Shown in pieces: positions 45,395 through 54,601 of a stretch of DNA of 64,000 nucleotides; position 1 is the first letter of the stretch; each line of letters starts with the position of its first letter. The DNA is from Symbiodinium microadriaticum. Its lineage: Eukaryota > Sar > Dinophyceae > Suessiales > Symbiodiniaceae. The notes beneath the pieces were generated by a model, which saw only the letters and a list, made by a program, of their open reading frames with translations, did no database searches and was not told the DNA's origin. The stretch lies in NCBI GenBank assembly GCA_001939145.1, contig LSRX01000712.1:224645-288644 (forward strand), read 5' to 3'. A program made the translations under genes and the position numbers.

Positions 45395-45611
45395 CTCCTC
45401 TCTCTATCTCCGTCTCTCTCTCTCTCTCTCTCGCCCTCCCTCTACCTTTCTGTTGTCAGGAAAAGGCCGACACGAGCAACAGGAGACCTTCGAGATCGAT
45501 TTGGCGCAACTTGGAAGGTTCAAGTTGTTTGTTTGTTTGCTTGTTTGTTTGTTCGTCCTTCCTTCATTCGTTTGTTTGTGCTTGTTTGCTTGCTTGTTGC
45601 TTTGTTTGCAC
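45395..45611 (+). CDS. (CT)n acceptor region and short candidate exon
   Basis: A (TC)n tract (45398-45435) and TTTCTGTTGTCAG (45460) make a strong polypyrimidine acceptor. The following 60 bp read RPTRATGDLRDRFGATWKVQ in one frame and RHEQQETFEIDLAQLGRFK in another. From 45524 a (GTTT)n microsatellite takes over. Confidence 0.35.
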
Positions 45612-45719
45612 GGGTTCCTTCAAGGTTTACCTGTAGCCGGAAAGCCCCACTTTTTTGAACTTTGAGGAACTATAAAATCAAACCATGATAACCCCTAAAA
45701 GGTAGGTCTTTACTGCTAC

Positions 45720-46135
45720 AGGTAAACCCTAAGCCCCTAAGCCCTAGGCCCCAAAACCCTAAGCCCCTAAACCCTAACCCCTAAGCCCGTAGACCCTAAG
45801 CCCCGAAACCCTATCCTAAACCCTAAGCCCCTAAGCCCCTAAGCCTCTAAACCTTAAGCCCTAAACCCTTAAAGGAACCCTTTACAGATCCCTCAAAGGA
45901 GCCCTTAGATCCCCTAACAAACCCGAAACCCTAAAGCCCAGACCCTAAACCCCTAAAGCCCTAAACCCTAGACCCTAAACCCTAAAACCCTAAAACCCTA
46001 AACCCTAAACCCCTAAACCCTAAAACCCTAAGCCCTAAACCCTAGACCCTAAACCCTAAAACCCTAAACCCTAAACCCTAAACCCCTAAACCCTAAAACC
46101 CTAATCCCTAAACCCCTGAGCCCTAAACTCCCCTA
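45720..46135 (-). repeat. Largest CCCTAAA array
   Basis: About 400 bp of CCCTAAA, CCCCTAA and CCCTAAG units with short internal duplications. Confidence 0.9.
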
Positions 46136-46140
46136 ACAAG

Positions 46141-46217
46141 AACCCAGGAAAGCCTGGACGCATACCTGCGGGCCACTTCGAGTTGAGGTCGGACAGGCCG
46201 CCTGGGGAGTTGCACAG
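46141..46217 (+). CDS. Candidate exon between opposite arrays
   Basis: CTAACAAG acceptor, frame NPGKPGRIPAGHFELRSDRP then PGELH, donor AG|GTGTTT. CCCTAAA array upstream, TTTAGGG array from 46235. Confidence 0.45.
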
Positions 46218-46234
46218 GTGTTTGGTTCCAAGGG

Positions 46235-46530
46235 ATTAGGGTTTAGGGTTTAGGGCTTAGGTTTTCAGTTTAGGGTTTAAAGGGCTTAGGTTCTAGGAGT
46301 TTAGAAGTTTCGGGGTTTCAGGTTTAGGGCTTGGGCTTTGGAGTTTATAAGTTTAGGGTCCAGTCCAGGGGTTTAGGGTTTAGGGCTTAGGTTTTAGGAG
46401 TTTCTAAATTCAGGGTCCAAGGGTTTAGGGTCCAGGGGTTTAGGGTTTAGGGCTTAGGTTTTAGGAGTTTAGAAGTTTAGGGTTCAGGGGTTTAGGGTTT
46501 AGGGCTTAGGTTTTCGAGTTTAGAAGTTTA
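46235..46530 (+). repeat. TTTAGGG array with GGCTTAGGTTTTAGGAG units
   Basis: Three imperfect higher-order repeats of 65-70 bp. Confidence 0.9.
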
Positions 46531-46531
46531 G

Positions 46532-46722
46532 GGTTCGAAAGCTGGAGAAATTTCAAGGCTAGCTTCAGCAGGGGTTGTGTGTCTGTGTGTGTATCTGAAA
46601 CCGCAACTCCCAGAACCGCTCTCGACCATACAACCCAATCTCTTTCAGCTTTCACTTCTGTTCTGCACTTTGTGTTGGGTTTCGTGGCCGCCAGGAAAAG
46701 CCTTCTTCCTAAGTTCCCCTAA
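46532..46722 (+). CDS. Candidate terminal exon, 62 codons
   Basis: AAGTTTAG|GG acceptor; frame FESWRNFKASFSRGCVSVCV, then SETATPRTALDHTTQSLSAF and TSVLHFVLGFVAARKSLLPK, TAA 46720-46722. A hydrophobic stretch near the end may be membrane-associated. Confidence 0.5.
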
Positions 46723-46765
46723 ACCCGAACACCTGCAACCTACATCCTGAACCCTAAGCCGTTGA

Positions 46766-46897
46766 CCGGTCTATCTCTCCTTTGCACCGACGAAAGCCGG
46801 GGTCTTTGAAGTCAGAGGAAGCCCGATGCTTCGATCTCAAGCAAAACATGAAGCGGAGCTGGGGTATCCTAAGGCTCTTACTTTTGAGGCAACCTGA
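46766..46897 (+). CDS. Candidate exon
   Basis: Frame PVYLSFAPTKAGVFEVRGSP then MLRSQAKHEAELGYPKALTF to TGA 46895. An overlapping frame just downstream reads NLKLANPAAVLKQGGSYTGR. Confidence 0.4.
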   Translation, partial: PVYLSFAPTKAGVFEVRGSPMLRSQAKHEAELGYPKALTFEAT

Positions 46898-46949
46898 AAT
46901 TGGCGAATCCCGCCGCAGTTCTTAAACAGGGGGGTTCTTATACAGGACG

Positions 46950-47045
46950 TTCACAATTTCCCTAAACCCTAATTCCCCCTAAACCCCCCCAAGCCCCTAC
47001 ACCCTAAACTAAACCCTAAACCCTAAACCCCCCCTAAACCCGCAA
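46950..47045 (-). repeat. CCCTAAA block
   Basis: Includes runs of CCCCCC. Confidence 0.8.
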
Positions 47046-47100
47046 AAAACCCTAAACCCCCCTAAAAAACTGTAATCCTCCGAAGCCTTAAAATCCTTAG

Positions 47101-47263
47101 AGGCCCGAACTCCTGAATCTGAAGACCTCGGGCCTCACTGTGAGATGTGCCTTAGGGACGAAATGACCCCTAAAAGGGCTTTAGGGTTCATATAACCATA
47201 TAGGGATTCATAGTAGAAGGGTATAGGGCCCCTACTTTATGAGGGTCATTTGGTCCCAAAGGT
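47101..47263 (+). mobile_element. MITE-F copy preceded by a short exon-like island
   Basis: 47101-47139 reads RPELLNLKTSGLT to a T|GTGAGA donor. The F element 47149-47263 (CCTTAGGGACGAAATGACCC to GGTCATTTGGTCCCAAAGG) would be in the intron. A second partial F element lies at 47391-47475. Confidence 0.65.
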
Positions 47264-47814
47264 GTGTGTACCTTAACTTGGTGTTCTTCTGGTTGGCCCT
47301 TAGGATTTTAACTTGTTTGGGATTCTATAGGAACAGTATAATAAGGAGGTTAAAAGTTTAACTTCTAGGAGGGGTTCAGAAGTCAGCCAAGTTAGGGACG
47401 AAAAGAACCCCCCAAAACGGTTTAGGGTTCTTATACAAACAGGGATTCATAGTACGAGGGTATAGGGGCCCTAGATTGAGGGTTTAGGGGTGGAGGGTTT
47501 AGGGCTTTAGGGTTTAGGAGTTTAGGTGTTTATAGGGCTTAGTAGAGTCGGCAACCTTTGAGCTTTTTGGGGGTACTATAACCCTATACAATCCCAAAGT
47601 GTAACCTTCAGTTGTCTAGGGTTTAGGGTTTCAGGTTTGGTGTTTGGTGCTCAGGGCTTAGGGCTCAATGAGTCATACGATTCCTTTTGATTCCTTGTTG
47701 TAAGTATCGTAGACTATGGTTATGCCCCTGAAGCGCTAAATTCTGTGTATTCAGGTCCCTATCCGATGTACGTTACCCAAATTCCGTCCCCTAAACCCTA
47801 GTCAACTTGTTTGA

Positions 47815-48018
47815 ACTTGCCATTCCCCTGAGGTTCAACGTACGTTTTCCGGTTGTACTTACGACACGAGTTATACCATGTTTCTGAATATGGAAGCCCT
47901 CTTTCTACAAGGAAAATCTGCAGGAGCTGAAACTGCCCCAATTCAGACTCCAAACCAGCCGGTTAACCCTACCCTAAAACCTTTTAGAACCCAAAGGCGT
48001 TGTTGCATTGAACTTTAA
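47815..48018 (+). CDS. Candidate long exon, 67 codons
   Basis: Frame TCHSPEVQRTFSGCTYDTSY, then TMFLNMEALFLQGKSAGAET and PIQTPNQPVNPTLKPFRTQR to TAA 48016-48018. A second frame over the first third reads VNLFELAIPLRFNVRFPVVL. The frame may end at CCG|GTTAAC near 47960. Confidence 0.45.
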   Translation, partial: TCHSPEVQRTFSGCTYDTSYTMFLNMEALFLQGKSAGAETAPIQTPNQPVNPTLKPFRTQRRCCIEL

Positions 48019-48097
48019 AATACCCTAAACCCTGTAAACCTCAAGCCCTATAGGCCCTAAACCCCTAAACCCTAAACCCCTAGACCGTAAACCCTAA

Positions 48098-48202
48098 ATG
48101 AAGCCGAAACAGCTTAAAGACAGAGAGGCCAAGCAGAATTCCAAGCTGGTGGTGATTCTTGACGGTCGGCCGCCTGTTGCCCGGCGGCATCTGTTTTGTA
48201 GA
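48098..48202 (+). CDS. Candidate first exon, basic
   Basis: ATG directly after a CCCTAAA unit: MKPKQLKDREAKQNSKLVVI then LDGRPPVARRHLFCR, donor AGA|GTTAGGG. Telomere-like sequence supplies both flanks. Confidence 0.5.
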
Positions 48203-48203
48203 G

Positions 48204-48330
48204 TTAGGGTTTAGGGTTTAGGGTTTATCGGATTTGGGGTTTAGGGTTTATCGGATGAGGGTTTAGGGTGTAGGGTTTTGCAGTTTCGGGGTTTTGGGGT
48301 TTAGGGGTTTAGGCTTTAGGGGCCGTAGTT
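48204..48330 (+). repeat. TTTAGGG array
   Basis: Starts at the donor of the preceding exon. Confidence 0.85.
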
Positions 48331-48366
48331 CCTTGTATGGGCTTTAGGGTTTTGAGCGTCAGTTAG

Positions 48367-48438
48367 GTGGAGCTCTTTAAGAGTGTTGACAGTATTTCTG
48401 CCGAAGTAAGCAAGGAGTGCCGCATATTGGGCTGTCGG
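48367..48438 (+). CDS. Candidate 72-nt exon
   Basis: CGTCAGTTAG acceptor, frame VELFKSVDSISAEVSKECRI then LGCR, donor CGG|GTTGTC. Phase 0/0. Confidence 0.45.
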
Positions 48439-48604
48439 GTTGTCTAGGGGGATTCGGGCACGGGTATTTGAGGTTTAGGCTTTGAGCTTAAAGTTAGGCT
48501 CGTTTTGCAAAGCTTGGGGGTATCTTATATGGGGGGGGGTCGTGATTTTCTAGTTTCGATTGCTGCTGATAATATGCATGGTTGGGTGTTTGAGAGTAAG
48601 AAAA

Positions 48605-48818
48605 GGGCCTCATAATTAGAATAGGATTTGGGCTTCTATTACACTAAGTTATCATTATAGTGAGGAACCCCCTATATAAACCCTGGCCCCTACACTAGGT
48701 GACCCCAACTTGGTTCCCCAATACGGAACCTCTAAAACTTTTTGGGGCTCTTATACTTTAGTAAAGTAGTAATCTGAAAGTTTAACCTTTTATTTCCCTG
48801 GCTTCTTGGGGAAGTAAG
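48605..48818 (+). mobile_element. MITE-G-like element followed by MITE-K
   Basis: 48605-48705 has GGGCCTCATAATTAGAATAG and a CCCCTACA end. 48711-48818 is family K (CTTGGTTCCCCAATACGG to GGCTTCTTGGGGAAGTA). Confidence 0.7.
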
Positions 48819-48848
48819 CCAAAGATCACCTAACATCAGGATCTCAGC

Positions 48849-48941
48849 ATGACAATCTTCTGGAATCACCTCGGTAGGTCTTCCTCTCTTTGTGTTTTTG
48901 GGCCTGGATCATGTTGGGCTACAGGGAAGGAGCATGGACAG
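48849..48941 (+). CDS. Candidate first exon
   Basis: ATG at 48849: MTIFWNHLGRSSSLCVFGPG then SCWATGKEHGQD, donor GAT|GTAGAC. Lies between a MITE-K and a MITE-A. Confidence 0.4.
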
Positions 48942-48961
48942 GATGTAGACAAATTAGGGTT

Positions 48962-49061
48962 TACCCATAGGCTCCCAAGTAGTTCCCTTTTATGGTTTAT
49001 ATTTTATTTAGAATCCTATAAGCTAAATCCCAAAAAGGAACTACTTAGTGGCCTATGGGTA
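48962..49061 (-). mobile_element. MITE-A copy
   Basis: TACCCATAGGCTCCCAAGTA to TACTTAGTGGCCTATGGGTA. Confidence 0.85.
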
Positions 49062-49135
49062 GCGTTTAGGGTTGAGGGGTCTAGGGCTTTTCGTTTAGGG
49101 TTTCGGTTCGATATTCAGGTCTCTTGGGGGGTTGA

Positions 49136-49233
49136 TCTGGGGGGAGGGCTCTTCGTAACGTGCCCACTCTTGCAGCTGTGTGCCATGACAAGGACCTCTA
49201 CAGGCAAACCTCCACAGGGACCCCTGCAGGAGG
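49136..49233 (+). CDS. Candidate exon
   Basis: Frame GGRALRNVPTLAAVCHDKDL then YRQTSTGTPAG, donor GG|GTAGGT. An internal acceptor CTCTTGCAG (49175) would start a shorter exon in another frame (LCAMTRTSTGKPPQGPLQE). Confidence 0.4.
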
Positions 49234-49412
49234 GTAGGTTATGGTAGCTTGAGGCAAGAACGTACCGTGAACGTACCGTCATTATCCCTATATGCACAGC
49301 ACACCTTCTGAAATGCATACTCTCAAGGTCCTAAAGCCTAAACTCTTAAGTTTAAATCCTAAAGCCCGAAACCCTAAACCCTAACCTAAGAACTCCACTC
49401 AATGACCTGCAG

Positions 49413-49477
49413 CCCTGTCCGAGATGAATCGCGCCTCTCGTCGGTCGCGCCGAGAGTCAGGCAGTGCGCAGTGCTTG
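49413..49477 (+). CDS. Candidate small exon
   Basis: ATGACCTGCAG acceptor, frame LSEMNRASRRSRRESGSAQC then L, donor TTG|GTGAGA. Arg/Ser-rich. Confidence 0.45.
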
Positions 49478-49519
49478 GTGAGACAGTATTTTAGGGTTTT
49501 GGGTTTTGGGTTTCTGGAG

Positions 49520-50040
49520 GTGGTACATATATGTGGGCATGTGTGCATGCATCTGCACCTGCATATTGGTATCTATGCAGATGCACGCGCATGCATACAG
49601 GCGCACTACAAGCGCAGATTAATTAGGTAAACACAACAGTCTACATGCGTATATATACATGCAGACGAGACTTTTGCAGAGCAGCACTGCTGAAGCATAG
49701 GAAGGTGATGCCATGCGCCCTTACAAAGCTTTGAATTGAAGAGATTGTAGTGAAGATAGTAGCCTGTGATGCGACACAAAACGAAACACACTAAAGGCAT
49801 AGCGTATTGCAGCATCGTATAACAAAGTACAATCAGTGTAACTGTCACTCAATTGAATACAACACTGCGATACTTACAGTAAAAATCTCACACAACATGC
49901 GATCAGGGAGAGGCCGCGGCAACCTTTTTTGGGATAGATACACCCATAGTGCTTACAATGCTTCTATACGTATACGAACAATGAGTACTAGGATTGTACT
50001 TCTGTACAACAGCTGACTACTTAATCGGATTCGTTCTAGA
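49520..50040 (+). other. Unique, repeat-poor region with weak frames
   Basis: Contains GCATGC-rich sequence (49530-49610). A frame at 49660-49730 reads RRDFCRAALLKHRKVMPCAL, and 49807-50016 is an open frame including NMRSGRGRGNLFWDRYTHSA. No telomere-like unit in about 500 bp, which is exceptional here. Confidence 0.4.
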
Positions 50041-50053
50041 CAAGACTGACCAG

Positions 50054-50145
50054 TACCCTAAGGCTCAAAATAGCCCAAGAACCCTTTATGGCATGGTCTT
50101 TGGGCTCGAAAAGCCTTAGCACATGAACCCTTAGAGCCTTGGGGG
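50054..50145 (+). mobile_element. MITE-D copy
   Basis: TACCCTAAGGCTCAAAATAG to CTTAGAGCCTTGGGGGAAG. Confidence 0.8.
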
Positions 50146-50236
50146 AAGCTAAAGCCTTAAAGACCCTAAAAAGGTCTGAAGGTGGCATAGCAGAACCAAA
50201 GACCCACGATGTGAGACGTTATTCAGAAGACATAAG

Positions 50237-50338
50237 AATAGTTCTCTAAATCAGGGTCCCTTTTAGGGTCCTTTTTGCAAGGGTGCCGTACTACATTGGG
50301 GATCTAAAGAAGGACCCTAATTTAGAGAACTACCCATA
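50237..50338 (+). mobile_element. MITE-P copy
   Basis: AATAGTTCTCTAAATCAGGG to CCTAATTTAGAGAACTACCC. The 90-bp spacer after the MITE-D reads RWHSRTKDPRCETLFRRHK in one frame. Confidence 0.8.
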
Positions 50339-50397
50339 AGTGTGTGAATAGGCTGTTTTTAAACTTATGTTTTCGATAGGTAGTTAACAAAGCCTAC

Positions 50398-50596
50398 TTG
50401 CAAGAATTCTTGGAAGGGTTCCTTTTTAAAGGGTGTGAGGGCTTAGTGTTTGGGCTACGGTGGCTGTGTGTTAGAGTTTCGGGTCCAACCACAGCTTCGG
50501 GTTTCAGGGTTTTTGGGGCGTGGCTTAATAGGAAAAAGAAATACCCCAGAAAGCCAACGAAGCAGGCGTGCTGCAGACTCTGCTGCTGGGCTGAAG
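50398..50596 (+). CDS. Candidate exon with GTGAGC donor
   Basis: Frame QEFLEGFLFKGCEGLVFGLR then KYPRKPTKQACCRLCCWAE, donor GAA|GTGAGC. Cys-rich end. The reverse strand is open over the same region, so the strand is not certain. Confidence 0.35.
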
Positions 50597-50800
50597 TGAG
50601 CACGATGTGAGGTGTCGCTCTTTTTGATCCGATTGTCCCCCCAAACCTTTTGACCCCTGCCATCTTTAAACCCCAGAAGATCCAAAGCCAAAATGGTAAA
50701 CCCAAGCCCTAAACGCTGAACCCCAAACCCTATAAACCCTAAATCCTACTAAATCCAAAGCCCAAAAAAAAATCACTGAGCCCTGAGCCCTAAACCCAAA

Positions 50801-50891
50801 ACCCTACGGCGCAGAATAGCCCGAAAACCTTACATAGTATGATCTTTGGGCCCAAAAGCCTTGGAATATGAGTCCTTAGAGCCTGAGGATA
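50801..50891 (+). mobile_element. MITE-D copy abutting an exon
   Basis: ACCCTACGGCGCAGAATAGC to CCTTAGAGCCTGAGGATAG. Confidence 0.75.
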
Positions 50892-50892
50892 G

Positions 50893-51012
50893 AGTCACAT
50901 CCAACCTCGGGCTCAGGAAGCGCATGAGCACGGTCCTGCATGCGGCGGAGCAACGGCGAGGGCAGACGGTCGTGGAGCTGGGCAGCAGCCTCGTTCCTGT
51001 GGGCATACCTCG
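50893..51012 (+). CDS. Exon beginning at a MITE-D end
   Basis: The element's final GGATAG serves as acceptor. Frame VTSNLGLRKRMSTVLHAAEQ then RRGQTVVELGSSLVPVGIPR, donor CG|GTTTTTG. GC-rich and very protein-like, with a helix followed by a hydrophobic strand. Among the most convincing exons. Confidence 0.55.
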
Positions 51013-51237
51013 GTTTTTGTAGGGTTTTATCAGGGTTCATTAGGGTTTACTATTACTAGGGTTTACTAGGGCTTATAGGGTTTATAGGGCTTAATTATAG
51101 GGTTTATTCTTGTTTGGGCTGTAATTCTGGGGTTTAGGGGCTGAGGAGGTAACCGTTAGCCTTTTGGGGCTTTTAAAACCCTACTATAAGTTCAAGGGTT
51201 AACCTATTTTGGGGTAGGGCACCTAAGGCCCTAAGCC

Positions 51238-51348
51238 TTACTTTAAACTACCAAACCCTACTTTTTATTGTAGGCTCTTATTCTAAACCCTAATATGGAA
51301 TGTATAGGGACTCTGCAAAAAAGTAGGTTATGGTAGGTTAAGGTAAGC
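51238..51348 (+). mobile_element. MITE-I copy
   Basis: ACTACCAAACCCTACTTTTT to AAAAGTAGGTTATGGTAGGT; matches 28406-28512. Confidence 0.75.
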
Positions 51349-51564
51349 CCTATAGAACACTATGCCCTGAACACCTAAACCCTACCTGGCAATCCCCAAA
51401 CCCACCGTTTCAAGGGTTAGACCCTCCGATGACGGGGTCATAACCTACTATTCTGTAGGGTTTGGGGTCACTGCTGAGCCCTAGACCCTGAACCACCCTA
51501 AACCCTAAACTTCCTAAAAACCCTAAACCGTTAAACTCCCTAAAAACCCAAAACCCCTAAACCC

Positions 51565-51655
51565 CAAAAACCCTTGAGCCCTAAACCCACCGAGGTGTTC
51601 GCAAGGTGGTGTCCATGGCGACGGGCCAAGCCTCACAGTCTCTTAGCAGCTGAAT
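51565..51655 (+). other. Unique island, all three frames open
   Basis: Reads GVRKVVSMATGQASQSLSS, VFARWCPWRRAKPHSLLAAE or PRCSQGGVHGDGPSLTVS. CCCTAAA upstream and TTTAGGG-type sequence downstream. Probably exonic, frame undecided. Confidence 0.3.
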
Positions 51656-51678
51656 GAGTACACTTTTACAAGCTTTTT

Positions 51679-51765
51679 GGGAGAATATGAGTTTTAGGGT
51701 TTATGGGGGTGTAGGAATGGGAGAATATGAGTTTCAGGGTTTATGGGGGTGTAGGAATCTAGGGT
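51679..51765 (+). repeat. 41-bp tandem duplication containing TTTAGGG
   Basis: GGGAGAATATGAGTTTTAGG through GGGGGTGTAGGAAT occurs twice. Confidence 0.9.
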
Positions 51766-51810
51766 TTAGGGTTTAGGGTGATCCCTTAATAGCACTGAAA
51801 GTGTACCCTT

Positions 51811-51915
51811 TCCTTGTGCTTCTGAACTCAGCAACTGAGGTCGTTGAACCCCCGGAGTCCGGCAGCAGATTCTGCATCGCTCTCCTTCGGGCAGCTCCAG
51901 GAACCAGAAGAGGGG
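51811..51915 (+). CDS. Candidate exon, partly similar to 11.85 kb
   Basis: Frame PFLVLLNSATEVVEPPESGS then RFCIALLRAAPGTRR, donor GG|GTTGGG. The stretch GGTGATCCCTTA..GTGTAC..GAACTCA.CAACTG also occurs at 11849-11905, so the first third may be a dispersed repeat. Confidence 0.35.
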
Positions 51916-51919
51916 TTGG

Positions 51920-52135
51920 GTTTTCATGGGGGTTTCAGGGGTTTTCTTGGGGGTTTAGGGTTTTAGGGGTTTGGGGTTTTAGGGGTTTATGATTTTGGGG
52001 GGTGTAGGGCTTCAGGGGTTTAGGGTTTGGGGTTTTTGGGGGTTTTAGGGTTGTAGGGTTCAGGGTTTTTTTTGGGTTTAGGGTTTTAGGGTTTAGGGGT
52101 TTAGGGTTTTTGGAGGTTCAGGGGCAGCTCCTGGC
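51920..52135 (+). repeat. TTTAGGG/GTTTTAGGGG array
   Basis: T- and G-rich variant units. Confidence 0.85.
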
Positions 52136-52209
52136 CGGAGGATGTAGTCGGGTCCTTGCCGGGTTCCATTAGGGTCCCTTCTGAAAGGGGGGCTTCCATT
52201 CGGAACTTC

Positions 52210-52385
52210 CCACAAGCCCTACCTAAGCCCTAAACCCTAAACCCGAGACTCTAAACCCTAAACCCTAAACCTCGAACCCTAAACCCTAAACCTCGAACCC
52301 TAAGCCCTCAACCCCTAAACCCTAAACCCCTAAACCCTCAACCCCTAAACCCCAAACCCTATCAGCCCTAAACCTCGAACCCCTG
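52210..52385 (-). repeat. CCCTAAA array with CCTCGAACC units
   Basis: CCCTAAACCTCGAA repeats several times. Confidence 0.9.
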
Positions 52386-52388
52386 GTT

Positions 52389-52448
52389 TCACAAGGGCTC
52401 CGCGGCAGCCAGTTCCAGAAGGGTTTCTGAAGCGGGTTCTACTTTCCG
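52389..52448 (+). CDS. Candidate exon ending exactly at a MITE-P
   Basis: Frame GFTRAPRQPVPEGFLKRVLL then SG, donor GG|GTAGTTCTC, where the GT is the start of the P element's inverted end. Confidence 0.4.
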
Positions 52449-52637
52449 GGTAGTTCTCTAAACTACGGTTGATGGTATACATCCTGCATGACCCATATTA
52501 AGGATTATACCACACTTCCCATAGTTTAGGGCCCTTGAGGTCATGCACAGTAGGGTCCCGTTCTGGGTCCCCAATATAGTACGGCACCCTTAAAACAAGG
52601 ACCCTAAAAGGGACCTGTCTTTAGAGAACTACCCATA
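52449..52637 (+). mobile_element. MITE-P with a nested MITE-B
   Basis: P ends at 52449 (GTAGTTCTCTAAAC) and 52637 (TTAGAGAACTACCCAT). A B element (52464-52552, TACGGTTGATGGTATACATC to CATGCACAGTA) sits inside the left arm, bounded by TA on both sides. Confidence 0.85.
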
Positions 52638-52659
52638 TCTGGTTCGGGTTTGGTAAGGG

Positions 52660-52960
52660 TTTAGGGTGTAGGGTTCGGTTCTTAGGGTTCTCTAAGGGTT
52701 TGGGGTTTAGGGTTTGGTTCTTAGGGTTCCATGATGGTTCTACGAGGGCTTCCTCTTTGGGCTTCATCAGGTTTCCAGTGGGGTTCGGAAAGAGCTTCCT
52801 CTTCGGGCTTCACAAGGCTTCCATTGGGGGTTCGCAAAGAGCTGCCTAGGAGGTTTTCAGAAGGGTTCCATTGACCCTAAACCTTAAACCCAAAGCCCTA
52901 AACCCTCTATGCCCTAAACCCTAAACCCTAAATCCTAAACTCTAAGCCCTAAACCCTCTA
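52660..52960. repeat. Telomere-like blocks and short direct repeats
   Basis: GGTTTAGGGTTTGGTTCTTAGGG and CTTCCTCTTYGGGCTTC each occur twice (52665-52740; 52748 and 52796). CCCTAAA units follow at 52905-52975. Confidence 0.75.
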
Positions 52961-53012
52961 TACCCTAAACCCTAATAACTTTACTAATAACTTTTAATTC
53001 AGGCCTTCCTAT

Positions 53013-53119
53013 AAGCGTCTTCGGGTTCCCTAAACCCTACGCCCTCTGAGGGCACCACCAGTGTTAGGGGCTTTGGGTATAGAAGGCCAGCCGGACGGGG
53101 GGTCCCGTCTTTTTGGGAT
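53013..53119 (+). CDS. Candidate exon between opposite arrays
   Basis: Frame GSLNPTPSEGTTSVRGFGYR then RPAGRGVPSFWD, donor GAT|GTTATG. The first codons overlap CCCTAAACC. Confidence 0.4.
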
Positions 53120-53380
53120 GTTATGGGATTGCTTCAGGGTTTAGGAAAGTTTAGGGTTTAGGGTTGCCTTTGGGTTTAGGGGTTTATTAGGGTTTGGGGT
53201 TGCTTCTGCGTTTAGAGGTTGAGGGTTGAGGGGTTAGGGTTGGGAATGGGGGAATGGGTTATTGGGACTACCATAGGGGACCTTGAGGGGCTATCCATAG
53301 GGATCCACTCCCCCATTCCCTACTAAGAACCAGGGAGCCTATTCTTTTTGCTCATGACCCCTAAACCCTAAACCCTATAG

Positions 53381-53481
53381 TATTTGCCTGGCCCCTCAAA
53401 AGCGCGGAGGATGTGAACCACCCTGAGACGAATCGCTTCTTCAGCATGCACGGCAGGAGACCCCAACACCAACTGCCACCC
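53381..53481 (+). CDS. Candidate exon with GTAAGC donor
   Basis: Acceptor AACCCTATAG, frame FAWPLKSAEDVNHPETNRFF then SMHGRRPQHQLPP, donor CCC|GTAAGC. Strong composition. Confidence 0.5.
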
Positions 53482-53493
53482 GTAAGCTGGATT

Positions 53494-53600
53494 TGGGTAG
53501 TTACCTAAACTCGAGTCCCTCTTTAGCTCCCCAGAATTAGTACGGCACCGTTTTGAAAAACGACCCGTAAGAAGACCCCCAATTTAGAGAACTATCCATT
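53494..53600 (+). mobile_element. MITE-P copy
   Basis: TTTGGGTAGTTACCTAAACT to CAATTTAGAGAACTATCCA. Confidence 0.75.
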
Positions 53601-53877
53601 TAGGGTTGTTGGGGTTATGGGGGCAGATTTGGGGTTCAAGGTGTAGGGGGCCGCGAGTTGTTCCTCATGCGATTTCGGTTCTTTCTAGGGTTCGCTTTAG
53701 GATTTAGGGTTTAGGGTTAAGGGCTCTAGTCTAGGGTAAGATGTAGTGGGGGGTTGCCTGCACAGATCCCTGTTAGGATTCTTGATATCACAAGGATTTA
53801 GAGTTGAGGGTATAGGGCTTCGGGTTTAAGGTTTAGGGGGTTCCTTCTTTGCCGAATCTCTCGTTGAGAGCTGATAG

Positions 53878-53941
53878 GGCTTACCTGCCAGCCCAATGCA
53901 CGTACGTGTTTGGGACTTTTCGCTGTGTAATCCGTGTACCT
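53878..53941 (+). CDS. Weak candidate exon
   Basis: After GCTGATAG the frame reads GLPASPMHVRVWDFSLCNPC then T and TAG. Confidence 0.3.
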
Positions 53942-54002
53942 AGCCCTAAACCCTAAACCCTAAGCCCTTATTTTCGTGTAGGGCCTGTAGAGGTTGCAGT
54001 AC

Positions 54003-54115
54003 CTGAAGGACGAAATGACCTCCAAAAGGGTTTCAGGTTCATGTACCGTACAGGGATGCATAGTATAAGAGTATAGGGGCCCTACTTTATAAGGGTCATT
54101 TGGTCCCTAAGGTAG
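54003..54115 (+). mobile_element. MITE-F copy abutting an exon
   Basis: CTGAAGGACGAAATGACC to GGGTCATTTGGTCCCTAAGG. Confidence 0.8.
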
Positions 54116-54232
54116 GGTCTAGAAAGTTGGCTAAATCTTCGACTTTGGTGGCAGGGCTCATGGTTTTTGGATTCTCGGAGCTCAGCAAAAGGGTCCAGAA
54201 TTTTGTAGGGATCCACCATGTGAGGAAACGAG
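54116..54232 (+). CDS. Candidate exon after a MITE-F
   Basis: Starts near the element's GGTAG end; frame RKLAKSSTLVAGLMVFGFSE then LSKRVQNFVGIHHVRKR, donor G|GTTTAGGG. Confidence 0.45.
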
Positions 54233-54380
54233 GTTTAGGGTGGCGTCTTGGGTTGAAGTTTAAGTTTAGGTTTAGGGTTATAACCCCCCAAACCCTAAAC
54301 CCCTAAACCCTAACCCCTGAATCCTATAAACCTGAAACCCCTAAACTACCCTAAACCCTAAACCACCCTAAACCCTTTAA

Positions 54381-54515
54381 CGCAGGAGCAGGAGGTCGTG
54401 GTGCAGAGGTTGGCAAAGCCGCAACACCCAATACTGGATTTACAAAGTCCTAAGACCCATGGATGTAGAAGGCTAAACTTGCGGCTAAACGATTTCAGAC
54501 ACCATCTCTTATAGG
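54381..54515 (+). CDS. Candidate exon
   Basis: Frame TQEQEVVVQRLAKPQHPILD then LQSPKTHGCRRLNLRLNDFR to TAG near 54513. The CCCTAAA block ends just before it. A second frame reads AGGRGAEVGKAATPNTGFTK. Confidence 0.4.
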
Positions 54516-54601
54516 GTTTCCATTAAGATGATTGCCGTATATTACACACCAAAGCGCCATTTAAATCATCAAGATCCATATTACCTTGGCGCTTCGAGTT
54601 T

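Noticed and set aside
45387-45665. ORFs of 92-94 codons across 45.35-45.67 kb
   Set aside because: The second half is (GTTT)n-encoded Phe/Val/Cys/Leu and the first half is a (CT)n tract; only about 60 bp may be exonic.
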